Below are positions 1 to 7,858 of a stretch of DNA of 64,000 bases, piece after piece. Location: the NCBI GenBank assembly GCA_017938645.1, contig JAGBBE010000075.1, forward strand, positions 1-64,000, in the 5' to 3' direction. The DNA is from Clostridia bacterium (GTDB taxonomy: Bacteria > Bacillota_A > Clostridia > Christensenellales > Aristaeellaceae). Within the stretch, counting starts at the first letter, position 1. Each line of letters begins with the position of its first letter. The position numbers and the translations under genes are program-made. The notes below the pieces were generated by a model. That model had not been told where the DNA came from and made no database searches. It was given only the letters and a program-made list of their open reading frames with translations.

Positions 1-4
1 AAGC

Positions 5-283
5 ATGACGACTGTATGGGTCAAGATCATCCGCGAAAAGGCAACTGGAAAGCGGGAAGTATTTCGAACCGTCCACGAGAACTACGTTCCTGATGAATGG
101 GAACTGGACAGTGTGTTGGAAACCTTCACCATTGGTGGACCCTTGCCGTATGGTGAGAATAATCCGTATATTAAGGCCAAGCGGGAGAAGAAAGCCAGAG
201 AAAACAGACAGGCCATAGGGTGCTGTGTGGCGATGGCGGCTGCAATCATCCTGTTTGTGATCGCAATCATCGTGAGTGTGTAA
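5..283 (+). CDS. small single-pass membrane protein, unknown function
   Basis: A 92-residue ORF that I do not recognise. The first 70 residues are hydrophilic and charged, with a KAKREKKARENR basic stretch. A single hydrophobic segment at about residues 72-91 (CCVAMAAAIILFVIAIIVSV) ends the protein. This predicts a C-terminally anchored membrane protein with the N-terminus inside by the positive-inside rule. The gene is followed by a strong terminator hairpin (339-383), which supports it as a real transcribed unit. Its promoter and RBS lie outside the window. Confidence 0.6.
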   Translation: MTTVWVKIIREKATGKREVFRTVHENYVPDEWELDSVLETFTIGGPLPYGENNPYIKAKREKKARENRQAIGCCVAMAAAIILFVIAIIVSV

Positions 284-338
284 GTCCTCTAAAAACAGAC
301 ATCTGTTTTACTTTGATGTACTTCCTTACCATGAATAT

Positions 339-383
339 GACCTCCTGTCGTAGTTTCTCTTCTACAGCAGGAGGTCTTTTTAT
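339..383 (+). terminator. rho-independent terminator after the first gene
   Basis: GACCTCCTG (from 339) pairs with CAGGAGGTC (368-376) and the stem continues inward to GTAG/CTAC. A TTTTTATTT tract follows. It ends transcription from the small membrane-protein gene. The rest of 284-474 shows no gene. Confidence 0.85.
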
Positions 384-474
384 TTACTTGTTCATTACTT
401 GGGGTACTGTCCATATTAAAATAAGCTGCTTTTGGTATCATTCATTATAGATCTCTAACTTTTTGAGAACTGTA

Positions 475-1266
475 TCATTCGTTTTCATTCCTGAACAGCT
501 TTTGCATAGCTGCAAGATTCGCCTTTGCGCCAGACATAATATATTTGACGTCATACCCGGCGGAAATCATTCGTGCACCACGATTGTACCAATCCGTTAG
601 GGCAGCCTCATCCGCTGCTCCCAGGGATACGCCGGCTACTTTCCCGGCGGCATTGATTTTTGCGATCGCTTCATCGATGACTGCCCTTACATCAGGCATA
701 TTGAATTCGCCCAAACGTCCCATGGAGCCAGACAGATCATTGGGGCCCAGAATGAAGGCGTCCAGTTCCGGAATGGTCAGAATGCGATCCAGATCGTTTA
801 CTGCATCGATGTGTTCAATCTGAATAAACCGCATCAGTTTTTCATCGGCGTGAGCTCTGTATTCTTTTCCTTCGATCATCCCAAACATCGCAGCGCGGCG
901 CGGGCCATAGCCTCGGGTACCGCGCGGCGGATAAGAACTGGATTCTACCGCATAACACGCCTCTTCATAGCTGCGCACCATGGGAAAAATGACGCCGTCT
1001 GCTCCGGCATCCAATACAGGCTTTACCAAAACCGCGTCGTTCCACGGAATTCGAACAATGGCATTGATTCCTGATGCCCGCGCTGCAATCAGATGATTGA
1101 GAAGCTGATCGGTATTGATACAGGAATGCTCCATATCGATCCAGAGATAATCGTAATCGAGATTTCCCATCATTTCCGTAACGACAGCTTCGCCCAGCGA
1201 AACATGGGTTCCAATGCAAAGCTCATGCTTGCGCAGTTTTTCTTTCATATTCGTTTTGGTCTTCAA
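475..1266 (-). CDS. HpcH/HpaI family aldolase (2-keto-3-deoxy sugar acid aldolase-like)
   Basis: The class II HpcH/HpaI aldolase family cleaves 2-keto-3-deoxy sugar acids such as KDR to pyruvate plus an aldehyde, with a divalent metal. Visible signatures are LWIDMEH, the catalytic Arg in AIVRIPWND, GADGVIFPMV, YPPRGTRGYGPRRA, and the metal ligands in QIEH and GPNDLS. I chose the TTG at 1264-1266 because AAGGGG (1275-1280) lies 8 nt upstream. The ATG at 1248 is the alternative. A longer reading from 1347 would overlap the preceding gene by about 50 bp. With the kinase and sialidase-like genes it forms a co-directional operon, which suggests breakdown of a deoxy-sugar acid. The substrate cannot be told from sequence. 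Confidence 0.85.
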   Translation of the reverse strand: MKTKTNMKEKLRKHELCIGTHVSLGEAVVTEMMGNLDYDYLWIDMEHSCINTDQLLNHLIAARASGINAIVRIPWNDAVLVKPVLDAGADGVIFPMVRSYEEACYAVESSSYPPRGTRGYGPRRAAMFGMIEGKEYRAHADEKLMRFIQIEHIDAVNDLDRILTIPELDAFILGPNDLSGSMGRLGEFNMPDVRAVIDEAIAKINAAGKVAGVSLGAADEAALTDWYNRGARMISAGYDVKYIMSGAKANLAAMQKLFRNENE

Positions 1267-1298
1267 AATACCAACCCCTTCTGCTTTCCGCGATGAAA

Positions 1299-2270
1299 TC
1301 AATCCAGCTCTTTCAAAACGCAATGAACGATCTTCTTGCGGTCCCATGTATAGGTCAGGTGAACCTCGTTCTCATAAGCAATCACTGCAGGATAACACCA
1401 ACCGCTTACACAGGGTTCGGTTTCGATATCCATCATTTTTTCAAAGGTTTCTCCGTTGTCGTGAGATACAGCAATTGAAAGCGGATAACGAACGCCCCAG
1501 TTAACATCGATCGGATTATATGCCAGCACAATCGTTCCGTTGTCCATGCGCACACAGTCGATTCCGCTGTTGTTGTTTGGCACAGCGGTAGGCAGAGCTG
1601 CGGACCATGTTTCGCCAAAGTCGGAAGAATCAGAACGGTAGATCCGGCCATCGTTGGAACGCATCAGCGCATGAACGTGGCCAGCCGGGTACTCCCACAG
1701 AGTCGGCTGGATTAAAAAGATTTCATTGGCATGTGGAGCGCCGACACCGATGGGGGTTTTGCGCCAGGTTTCGCCATCGTCATCGGAAATGTCAATGAAA
1801 CAGCGCCACGGCAGCTGCTCTACCGAGCCAGGCGCCAAAACACGGCCATTCGACAAGCGCAGCAGCTTGTTTTTCACAGGGCCACGCCCGCCGCTGACGT
1901 CGCCGGGCACCATTTCTCTGGGAACAGACCATGTTTTTCCACCGTCTTTGCTGGAAACAATGCGGGTGTGCCAGTTTGAAATCGGATATCCCAGCTTGTA
2001 AAACAGGAGGATGGTCCCGTCTCTTTGCTGGAACAGCACGGGATTCCAATGCTGCACATAGAGTTCGGGCGTGACGGGTTTGGGCGCACTCCACACGCCG
2101 TTTTCACACAGGCTGGTCCAGATGAGCGTATCAATATGTGCTTCTTTGACGCCGCCAAACCACGCAGCCAGCAGATTCCCGTTTTCCAGACGAAGAATCG
2201 TAGAGGAATGACATTCGGGTACAGGGATTGGATCGTCAAAAATGAATTCCTTTTTGATCAGCTGCAGCAT
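1299..2270 (-). CDS. BNR-repeat sialidase-family protein, cytoplasmic
   Basis: A six-bladed-propeller sialidase-like protein (BNR_2 type) of about 323 aa. Four Asp-box motifs (S-x-D-x-G-x-T-W type) are visible: SSKDGGKTW, SDDDGETW, SSDFGETW and SHDNGETF. It has no signal peptide, so it should act on imported oligosaccharides or be a non-sialidase propeller hydrolase. The preferred start is the ATG at 2270, about 8-9 nt after GGAAAGG; the ATG at 2279 overlaps the upstream TGA but sits too close to that RBS. It is translationally coupled to the kinase gene. Many intracellular family members in clostridial sugar loci are not true neuraminidases, so substrate specificity is open. Confidence 0.8.
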   Translation of the reverse strand: MLQLIKKEFIFDDPIPVPECHSSTILRLENGNLLAAWFGGVKEAHIDTLIWTSLCENGVWSAPKPVTPELYVQHWNPVLFQQRDGTILLFYKLGYPISNWHTRIVSSKDGGKTWSVPREMVPGDVSGGRGPVKNKLLRLSNGRVLAPGSVEQLPWRCFIDISDDDGETWRKTPIGVGAPHANEIFLIQPTLWEYPAGHVHALMRSNDGRIYRSDSSDFGETWSAALPTAVPNNNSGIDCVRMDNGTIVLAYNPIDVNWGVRYPLSIAVSHDNGETFEKMMDIETEPCVSGWCYPAVIAYENEVHLTYTWDRKKIVHCVLKELD

Positions 2271-2275
2271 CGTTT

Positions 2276-3934
2276 TCATTCCTTTCCATGCATGCCCCAC
2301 CGGCTGCGCACTTGTGTCATCCATTCGGGTTTCTGTCGTCCGAAATAATCGTAAAGTGAATGATATACAGCGTACACAGGTTCATATGCGCTCACATTCC
2401 GCGGATCGGGCAATACGGTTTTGAGTATGCCGCATTTCATTCGTTTTACGGCGTCGCCCAGCGGTATGTCTTCCATTGCAGCCGCTGCGCAAATCGCAGC
2501 GCCAAGTGCGCTTGCCTGCGGATCCGCGGAAACATCGATCGGAAGATTGAGGACATCCGCCATGATCTGGATCAGCAGATCATTTTTATGGGCGATCCCT
2601 CCGCAGAGGATAACCCGTCTGATCTCCATTCCAGTTCGGGAAAACTGATCCACAATCTCGCGGTGGCCGAAAGCAATGGCATCCAGCAATGCACGATAGA
2701 CATCCTCCGGCCTTGTTTCCATCGTGAGCCCCAGAAGAAGGCCTGTCAGATCAGCGTTGACGAGCGTGGATCGATTTCCGTTGAACCAATCCAAAGCGAT
2801 CAGGCCGCATTCGCCTGGTTTTTGCAGAGCGGCTTTTCTTTCAAGAAGCTGATGAAGATTCATGCCTGCTTCGTCAGCCTGGAGATCATATTCCCCGGGC
2901 AGCGCGTGCTGAATAAACCAGTCCAGCATATCTCCCACACAGGCTTGTCCGGCAGAATAGCAGGTAAAGCCAGGTACCAGACCATCCGTAAGCGCGCCGG
3001 TTACGCCAGAAACCGCTGCGTTTTTTGAGGTAACAAGATGGCCGCATGACGATGTTCCAATAATGAAGACATAATCTCCCTCATCGCATGCACCAGAGCC
3101 CAATGCGCCGCAGTGCGCATCGGTGTGTGCCATGCCAACGGTAATGCCGCAGGAAAGACCAAGTTGTTCGGCAGCTTCCGCGCACAGCTTTCCCGCACGT
3201 TCGCCTGCCATCAGACGTCTGCCCCGCAATTTCGTATGAACGATTTCCGGCACTTCTTCACCTACAGCAGTAAAATAATCATCTGATGGATAGCCATCGC
3301 GCCGATTCCACATGGCTTTATACTGTGCAATGGATCCGTTCTGCGGTTCCGGATCGCCTGTCAGCCATGCGGTGAGCCAATCAGAAATCTGCATGAAGCG
3401 GTCAGCCGCGTTGTAGACTTCCCGATCCTCGTGATAAACCTCCATAACCTTGGGAACTGCCCATTCGGAGGAAATCTTACCGCCGTAATTTTTGAGAAAG
3501 TCCGCCTGCATTTTTTCTGCCGTTTCCGTCATGCGGTTGGCATATAGCTGCGCGCGGTGATGCTTCCACAGCTTCGCATAGGCATGAGGACGGTTTGCCA
3601 AGGAGGTCTTCATACACAGCGGCACAAGGTTTTGATCTACCGGGAGCAGTGTGCATGCAGTCGCTGTTATCGCCAGTGCCGTTACATCGCTGCCCGGAAT
3701 CCCGGCCTTGCGAACCGCATCCGGAATGATTACCTTCAGCGCTTCATGATAATCCGCAGGATGCGCCAATGCCCAGTCACTTCCCGACAGCGGCGTTCCA
3801 TCCGGCAGACGGCGATCCATGACACCGTGGGGATAGGAATAAACACTTTCACTCAGGGTATGACCGCTTGTCTGCTCCACAACAATCGCCCTGGCAGAAA
3901 GGGTTCCATAATCCACACCGATCACATATTTCAA
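2276..3934 (-). CDS. FGGY-family carbohydrate kinase, ribulokinase-like
   Basis: A 552-aa FGGY kinase closest in layout to AraB-type ribulokinases, which phosphorylate L-ribulose or related pentuloses with ATP. The N-terminal phosphate motif is GVDYGTLSARAIVV. The AraB-like block GMAHTDAHCGALGSG, the IIGTSSCGH segment and the C-terminal nucleotide block VILCGGIAHKN...DPQASALGAA are all present. The start is a TTG at 3934 with AGGAGGTGA 7 nt upstream. It leads the kinase/sialidase/aldolase operon and diverges from the ABC importer at 4260. The substrate could be L-ribulose, D-ribulose or another ketose; a pathway shared with the aldolase is inference. Confidence 0.88.
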   Translation of the reverse strand: MKYVIGVDYGTLSARAIVVEQTSGHTLSESVYSYPHGVMDRRLPDGTPLSGSDWALAHPADYHEALKVIIPDAVRKAGIPGSDVTALAITATACTLLPVDQNLVPLCMKTSLANRPHAYAKLWKHHRAQLYANRMTETAEKMQADFLKNYGGKISSEWAVPKVMEVYHEDREVYNAADRFMQISDWLTAWLTGDPEPQNGSIAQYKAMWNRRDGYPSDDYFTAVGEEVPEIVHTKLRGRRLMAGERAGKLCAEAAEQLGLSCGITVGMAHTDAHCGALGSGACDEGDYVFIIGTSSCGHLVTSKNAAVSGVTGALTDGLVPGFTCYSAGQACVGDMLDWFIQHALPGEYDLQADEAGMNLHQLLERKAALQKPGECGLIALDWFNGNRSTLVNADLTGLLLGLTMETRPEDVYRALLDAIAFGHREIVDQFSRTGMEIRRVILCGGIAHKNDLLIQIMADVLNLPIDVSADPQASALGAAICAAAAMEDIPLGDAVKRMKCGILKTVLPDPRNVSAYEPVYAVYHSLYDYFGRQKPEWMTQVRSRWGMHGKE

Positions 3935-4140
3935 CAGAGCTCACCTCCTGATCATAGCAATCCCATTGTTTCAATTCTATTGTACATATATCATGATATT
4001 TGAATTGTAGATGGATGGAATGGCAAAAGTCAATACAAAACAGACAATCGACACATCAAGTAGAGAAACGCCCTGTTGGAATTTCAGGCAGAAAAGCGGC
4101 TTTTGTGAGAAAGACGATACCCGAAGTGGAGAGGTGTTCG
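3935..4140. promoter_or_regulatory. divergent intergenic region with palindrome
   Basis: This gene-free stretch between the kinase and importer operons contains the perfect 12-bp palindrome ATATCATGATAT (3988-3999) and CAATTC (3972-3977) mirrored by GAATTG (4002-4007). This would suit an operator for the kinase operon. No convincing minus-strand -35/-10 pair was found; TACAAT and TATGAT are -10 candidates with poor -35 boxes. The ORF at 4011-4217 looks spurious. Confidence 0.4.
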
Positions 4141-4169
4141 TTGACATGAAAGATGGTTCAAATTATGCT
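4141..4169 (+). promoter_or_regulatory. sigma-A promoter of the first sugar importer operon
   Basis: TTGACA (4141-4146), a 17-bp spacer and TATGCT (4164-4169). It predicts a start near 4176 and a leader of about 80 nt before the permease gene. Confidence 0.8.
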
Positions 4170-4259
4170 TATTTCAGAACTTATCGTGAGTTTGGCGCGT
4201 CGGCATTCAGAGGCTGAGTCGCCAAAAGGGAAAACTGAAAACGGAAAGCGGTGAAGTTG

Positions 4260-5210
4260 ATGCAAACGAAAACGCCTTCGACAGGCAGACTTCCGTCGTC
4301 TCCTAAAGCAAAAAGGTGGGCATGGCTGAAGCAGGACTGGCAGCTGTACGGCATGCTGACCCTCCCGGTAATCTACTATCTCGTTTTTAAGTACATGCCC
4401 ATGTACGGCACGCTGATTGCCTTCAAAAAATACAGCGCCCGCAAGGGAATATGGGGCAGTAAGTGGGTTGGTTTAACCAACTTCGAAAAGTTTTTGCAGG
4501 ATCCGTACTTTTACAAGCTGATCCGCAACACGCTTATGATCAATCTGTACTGCCTGCTGTTTGCCTTCACGGCTTCCATCCTGTTTGCGCTTCTTCTCAA
4601 TGAAATGCGCAGCCAGCGTTATCGCAAGCTGGTGCAGACCATATCATACCTTCCGCATTTTATTTCGACCGTCGTTGTATGCGGCCTGGTGACGAACTTC
4701 CTTCGTACCAATGGCGGTATCATCAATGACCTGATTGCGCTGTTCGGTTTTGAGCGTATTTCCTTTATGACAAAACCGGAGTATTTCCGCGGAATCTACG
4801 TCATCTCAGAAATCTGGCAGCACATGGGATGGGATGCCATCATATATATTGCAGCGTTGACGGCTATTGACCAGCAGCTTTACGAGGCGGCGCGAATCGA
4901 AGGCGCCAATCGCTTCCAGCAGACGCTGCATGTAACCTTGCCGGGCATTGCTCCTACCATCACGATTATGCTGATCATGCGCGTGGGAAACATGATGAAC
5001 CTGGGCTATGAAAAAGTCCTGCTGATGTATTCCGGTGCAACCTACGAAACGGCAGATATTATCGGCACCTACGTGTACCGCCGCGGCCTTATGACGGCAG
5101 ACTTCAGCTACGGTACGGCTATCGGCTTGTTCCAGACTTTGATCGCATTGATTCTGGTCACCGTATCCAATTGGGTAGGACGCAAAATCAGCGACACCGG
5201 TCTGTGGTAA
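4260..5210 (+). CDS. sugar ABC transporter permease, LplB type
   Basis: An inner-membrane permease of a carbohydrate uptake (CUT1) ABC importer, about 316 aa with six predicted TM helices. The permease/ATPase coupling (EAA) loop is visible as YEAARIEGANRFQQTLHVTLPGI-like sequence at 4879-4950. The N-terminus WQLYGMLTLPVIYYLVFKYM is typical of LplB/YtcP-linked permeases. I place the start at the ATG 4260; a GTG at 4251 in the same frame is possible but lies too close to GGAAAG. It is the first gene of a permease-permease-binding protein operon and shares only 14 bp with the next gene. No ATPase gene is present in the locus. Confidence 0.92.
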   Translation: MQTKTPSTGRLPSSPKAKRWAWLKQDWQLYGMLTLPVIYYLVFKYMPMYGTLIAFKKYSARKGIWGSKWVGLTNFEKFLQDPYFYKLIRNTLMINLYCLLFAFTASILFALLLNEMRSQRYRKLVQTISYLPHFISTVVVCGLVTNFLRTNGGIINDLIALFGFERISFMTKPEYFRGIYVISEIWQHMGWDAIIYIAALTAIDQQLYEAARIEGANRFQQTLHVTLPGIAPTITIMLIMRVGNMMNLGYEKVLLMYSGATYETADIIGTYVYRRGLMTADFSYGTAIGLFQTLIALILVTVSNWVGRKISDTGLW

Positions 5211-5224
5211 AAGGAGGCAGAAGA

Positions 5225-6127
5225 ATGAAAAAAACTGCCAAAGTTCATCATCTGTACCGCGCGAACTGGTTTGATTATCTCAACTGCTTCATCATGTTCC
5301 TGATCATCGTGGTTACCGTATATCCGCTGTATTACTGTGCAATTGTGTCTATCAGCGATGGCGCAGCGGTCATCCGGGGTGATGTGCTGTGGAAACCCAT
5401 TGGATTTGATACCAAGTCCTACGAAGTGGTATTTGGAAACAAACAAATTTTAGGCGCATATGGAAACACGATCTATTACACCGCTCTTGGCACGGTGATC
5501 AACATTGTCATGACCGCCCTGTGCGCCTATCCCCTGTCCCGGCCGAAGCTGAAGGGACGCAGAGTGCTGAACTTCCTGTTCATGCTCACCATGTTTATCA
5601 ACGGCGGTCTGATTCCCATGTACCTTCAGATCAAGTCGCTTGAGCTGCTCAATACAACATGGGCCATTGTGCTTCCGGGCGCGATCAGCACCTATAACAT
5701 GATCATCATGCGCACCTTCTTCTCTTCCATTCCGGAGGATCTTCACGAGGCCGCTCAGATTGACGGAGCAAGTCAGATCAATGTGTTTCTGACGATTGTG
5801 CTGCCTCTGTCGCAGACGATCATTGCCACACTGGTGCTGTTTTACGCCGTTGGACATTGGAACAGCTTCATGTCGGCGCTTCTGTATCTGGAAGACCAGA
5901 ACCGCATGCCTCTGCAGATCATCATCCGCAAGATGGTTATTGACAGCGACCTGGCCAGCATGACAACCGCCAATTCCAGTACTTCCTCCTCCAGCGAGAC
6001 GCTTTTGAGCGAGAACAAAATCAAGTACGCTATCGTTATGATTTCTGTTCTGCCCATGGTGATCGTGTATCCTTTCCTGCAGAAGTACTTTGTCAATGGC
6101 GTGATGATCGGCGCAATCAAAGGCTGA
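5225..6127 (+). CDS. sugar ABC transporter permease, LplC/YtcP type
   Basis: The second membrane subunit of the CUT1 importer, 300 aa with six predicted TM helices. The cytoplasmic coupling loop is EAAQIDGASQINVFLTIVLP, and the C-terminus FLQKYFVNGVMIGAIKG is the usual end of LplC-type permeases. The start is fixed by AAGGAGG at 5211-5217, directly after the previous stop codon. It pairs with the permease upstream. A hairpin (6150-6178) separates it from the binding-protein gene. Confidence 0.93.
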   Translation: MKKTAKVHHLYRANWFDYLNCFIMFLIIVVTVYPLYYCAIVSISDGAAVIRGDVLWKPIGFDTKSYEVVFGNKQILGAYGNTIYYTALGTVINIVMTALCAYPLSRPKLKGRRVLNFLFMLTMFINGGLIPMYLQIKSLELLNTTWAIVLPGAISTYNMIIMRTFFSSIPEDLHEAAQIDGASQINVFLTIVLPLSQTIIATLVLFYAVGHWNSFMSALLYLEDQNRMPLQIIIRKMVIDSDLASMTTANSSTSSSSETLLSENKIKYAIVMISVLPMVIVYPFLQKYFVNGVMIGAIKG

Positions 6128-6149
6128 CCATCCATCCTTTCGATTCGGG

Positions 6150-6178
6150 ATCCTGCTGCAGCCTGGGCTGAACAGGAT
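6150..6178 (+). other. intercistronic hairpin before the binding-protein gene
   Basis: ATCCTG (6150-6155) pairs with CAGGAT (6173-6178), with AGCC/GGCT pairing inside. There is no T tract. Such structures often protect or process mRNA so that the binding protein is made in excess; this role is inference. Confidence 0.5.
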
Positions 6179-6210
6179 TTCAAATAAAACCATTATAAGG
6201 AGGGTATCCC

Positions 6211-7737
6211 ATGAAAAAAACCTTGTCCCTGCTTCTGGCTGTGCTGATGCTGCTGGCCTCTCTGCCGGTGGTAGCGCTCGCCGATGAACCGGTAACGCTG
6301 ACGATCCAGCGTTCTGAGCACGCGTCCTTCACCTACGATATGGATCAGCCCGTCATCAAGGCGCTGGAAGAAAAGCTTGGCATCAACATTGAACTGCAGG
6401 CGTTCTCCGGCTCCGACTATACCACCAAGCTCAACCTGCAGCTGGCTACGGACGACCTGCCGGACATCACCTGCTCCACCTACACCAAGCTGGCCACCTA
6501 TGTGCCCGAGGAACTGTTTGTCAACCTTTCCGAGCACATGGACAAGCTGCCCAACTATGCCGCCACGCTGGAAAAGTACGCTGATCTGGCCAACGCCTTC
6601 AAGGTAGACGGCGACATGTACTGGTTCATCATGACCGCTGAAAACGCTCCCGCCTACGGCAACTTCCCCATGGTCCGCAAGGATGTACTGGAAGCCATCG
6701 GCTGGGAAAAGACTCCCGATAATTTTGAAGAGCTCTATGAGATGCTCAAGGCCATCAAGGCATATGATCCCAACTGCATTCCTATGGTGACCCGCGGTAC
6801 CGACGTTCTGTGGCGCATGGGCTACTCCTTCGGCACCTACAACGGCATCTATTATGAGCCCGATACTGATTCTTACCAGTATGGCCCGGTTTATGATCGC
6901 TACAAGACCTTCATGGAGTATCTCAACCGTCTCTACACCGAAGGCCTGCTCGACCCCGACTTCGCTTCCTCCAACAAGAGCACCTGGATGGAATATCTGA
7001 CCAGCGGCAAGAGCTATTTCTTCTTTGAGAACGGCTCCTTCGCCACCGACATCAACCTGGTTACCACCGCTGCCAACGAAAATGCGCTGTTTGTGCCCAT
7101 GACCACTCTGGAGAACTACTTCGGCACCCGCCGCGCCCAGTTCTTCGAGGGCTCCGGCGTTATCAGCCCCTTCCGCAACGACGTATGGGTTATCTCTTCC
7201 GCTCTGGAAGGCGAGAAGCTGGATGCTGCGCTCAAGCTGATGGATTACCTCTACAGCGAGGAAGGTTCCTTCCTGTGCTCCTACGGCATCGAGGGTGAAA
7301 ACTATACCATCGATGAAGACGGCGTTATCGCTTTCGATCAGGAAAAGATCGACTGGTACCTCGCCAACGCCAACGACCCCTACCGCGAGTTCTGCAACGA
7401 GATCGGCATCGGCTGCCTCGCTTTTGCCGGCCGCTTCTATGATGACGCCTGGTACAAGTTCATGGACCAGAACTCCCGTGATATGTATGCCTTCTGGCTT
7501 GCCGACAGCAACATCCGTCCCTACACCTACACCCTGTGCCTGAGCGCCGAAGCCACTGAAAAGGTTGCCGACCTCAAGACCGCCTGCGATACGCTGGTTG
7601 CCTCTGAATCCCTGAAGTTCATCATGGGCACCCGTCCGCTGGATGAGTACGATGATTTCGTGGCCGAACTGAAGGCCCAGGGCGCCGAAGAGATTGAGGC
7701 CATCTACAATGAGGCCTATCAGGCTTCCCTGAAGTAA
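6211..7737 (+). CDS. extracellular sugar-binding protein of ABC importer (LplA-like)
   Basis: The substrate-binding component (family 1 SBP), 508 aa, for the permeases just upstream. The signal peptide MKKTLSLLLAVLMLLASLPV...ALA ends in an A-x-A type I cleavage site before DEP. There is no lipobox cysteine, so it is not an obvious lipoprotein. The mature protein is acidic and rich in aromatic residues (YGNFPMVRKDVLEAIGWEKT, FEELYEMLKAIK), as in oligosaccharide-binding LplA proteins. The RBS AAGGAGGGT lies at 6198-6206. Codon use is strongly biased towards C-ending codons compared with its neighbours, suggesting high expression. The ligand is unknown but probably relates to the adjacent kinase/sialidase/aldolase operon. 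Confidence 0.92.
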   Translation: MKKTLSLLLAVLMLLASLPVVALADEPVTLTIQRSEHASFTYDMDQPVIKALEEKLGINIELQAFSGSDYTTKLNLQLATDDLPDITCSTYTKLATYVPEELFVNLSEHMDKLPNYAATLEKYADLANAFKVDGDMYWFIMTAENAPAYGNFPMVRKDVLEAIGWEKTPDNFEELYEMLKAIKAYDPNCIPMVTRGTDVLWRMGYSFGTYNGIYYEPDTDSYQYGPVYDRYKTFMEYLNRLYTEGLLDPDFASSNKSTWMEYLTSGKSYFFFENGSFATDINLVTTAANENALFVPMTTLENYFGTRRAQFFEGSGVISPFRNDVWVISSALEGEKLDAALKLMDYLYSEEGSFLCSYGIEGENYTIDEDGVIAFDQEKIDWYLANANDPYREFCNEIGIGCLAFAGRFYDDAWYKFMDQNSRDMYAFWLADSNIRPYTYTLCLSAEATEKVADLKTACDTLVASESLKFIMGTRPLDEYDDFVAELKAQGAEEIEAIYNEAYQASLK

Positions 7738-7809
7738 GAAACTGTGGTATACTTACTTCAGTTGTTAACACACACTGTCAAACAGACAGATTGACCGGTA
7801 ATATCTTTC

Positions 7810-7838
7810 GCTGGGGGCATGTAAGGCATGTCCCCAGC
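7810..7838 (+). other. hairpin between binding protein and AraC regulator
   Basis: GCTGGGGGCATG (7810-7821) pairs with CATGTCCCCAGC (7827-7838) through a 5-nt loop. It lacks a T tract, so it is a weak or partial terminator, or a processing stem that lowers expression of the regulator. Confidence 0.5.
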
Positions 7839-7858
7839 CTTGCATTGGAGGAAAGACC

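Noticed and set aside
4011..4217. 68-codon plus-strand ORF in the divergent region
   Set aside because: A consensus promoter (4141-4169) lies inside it, there is no RBS and no protein-like composition.
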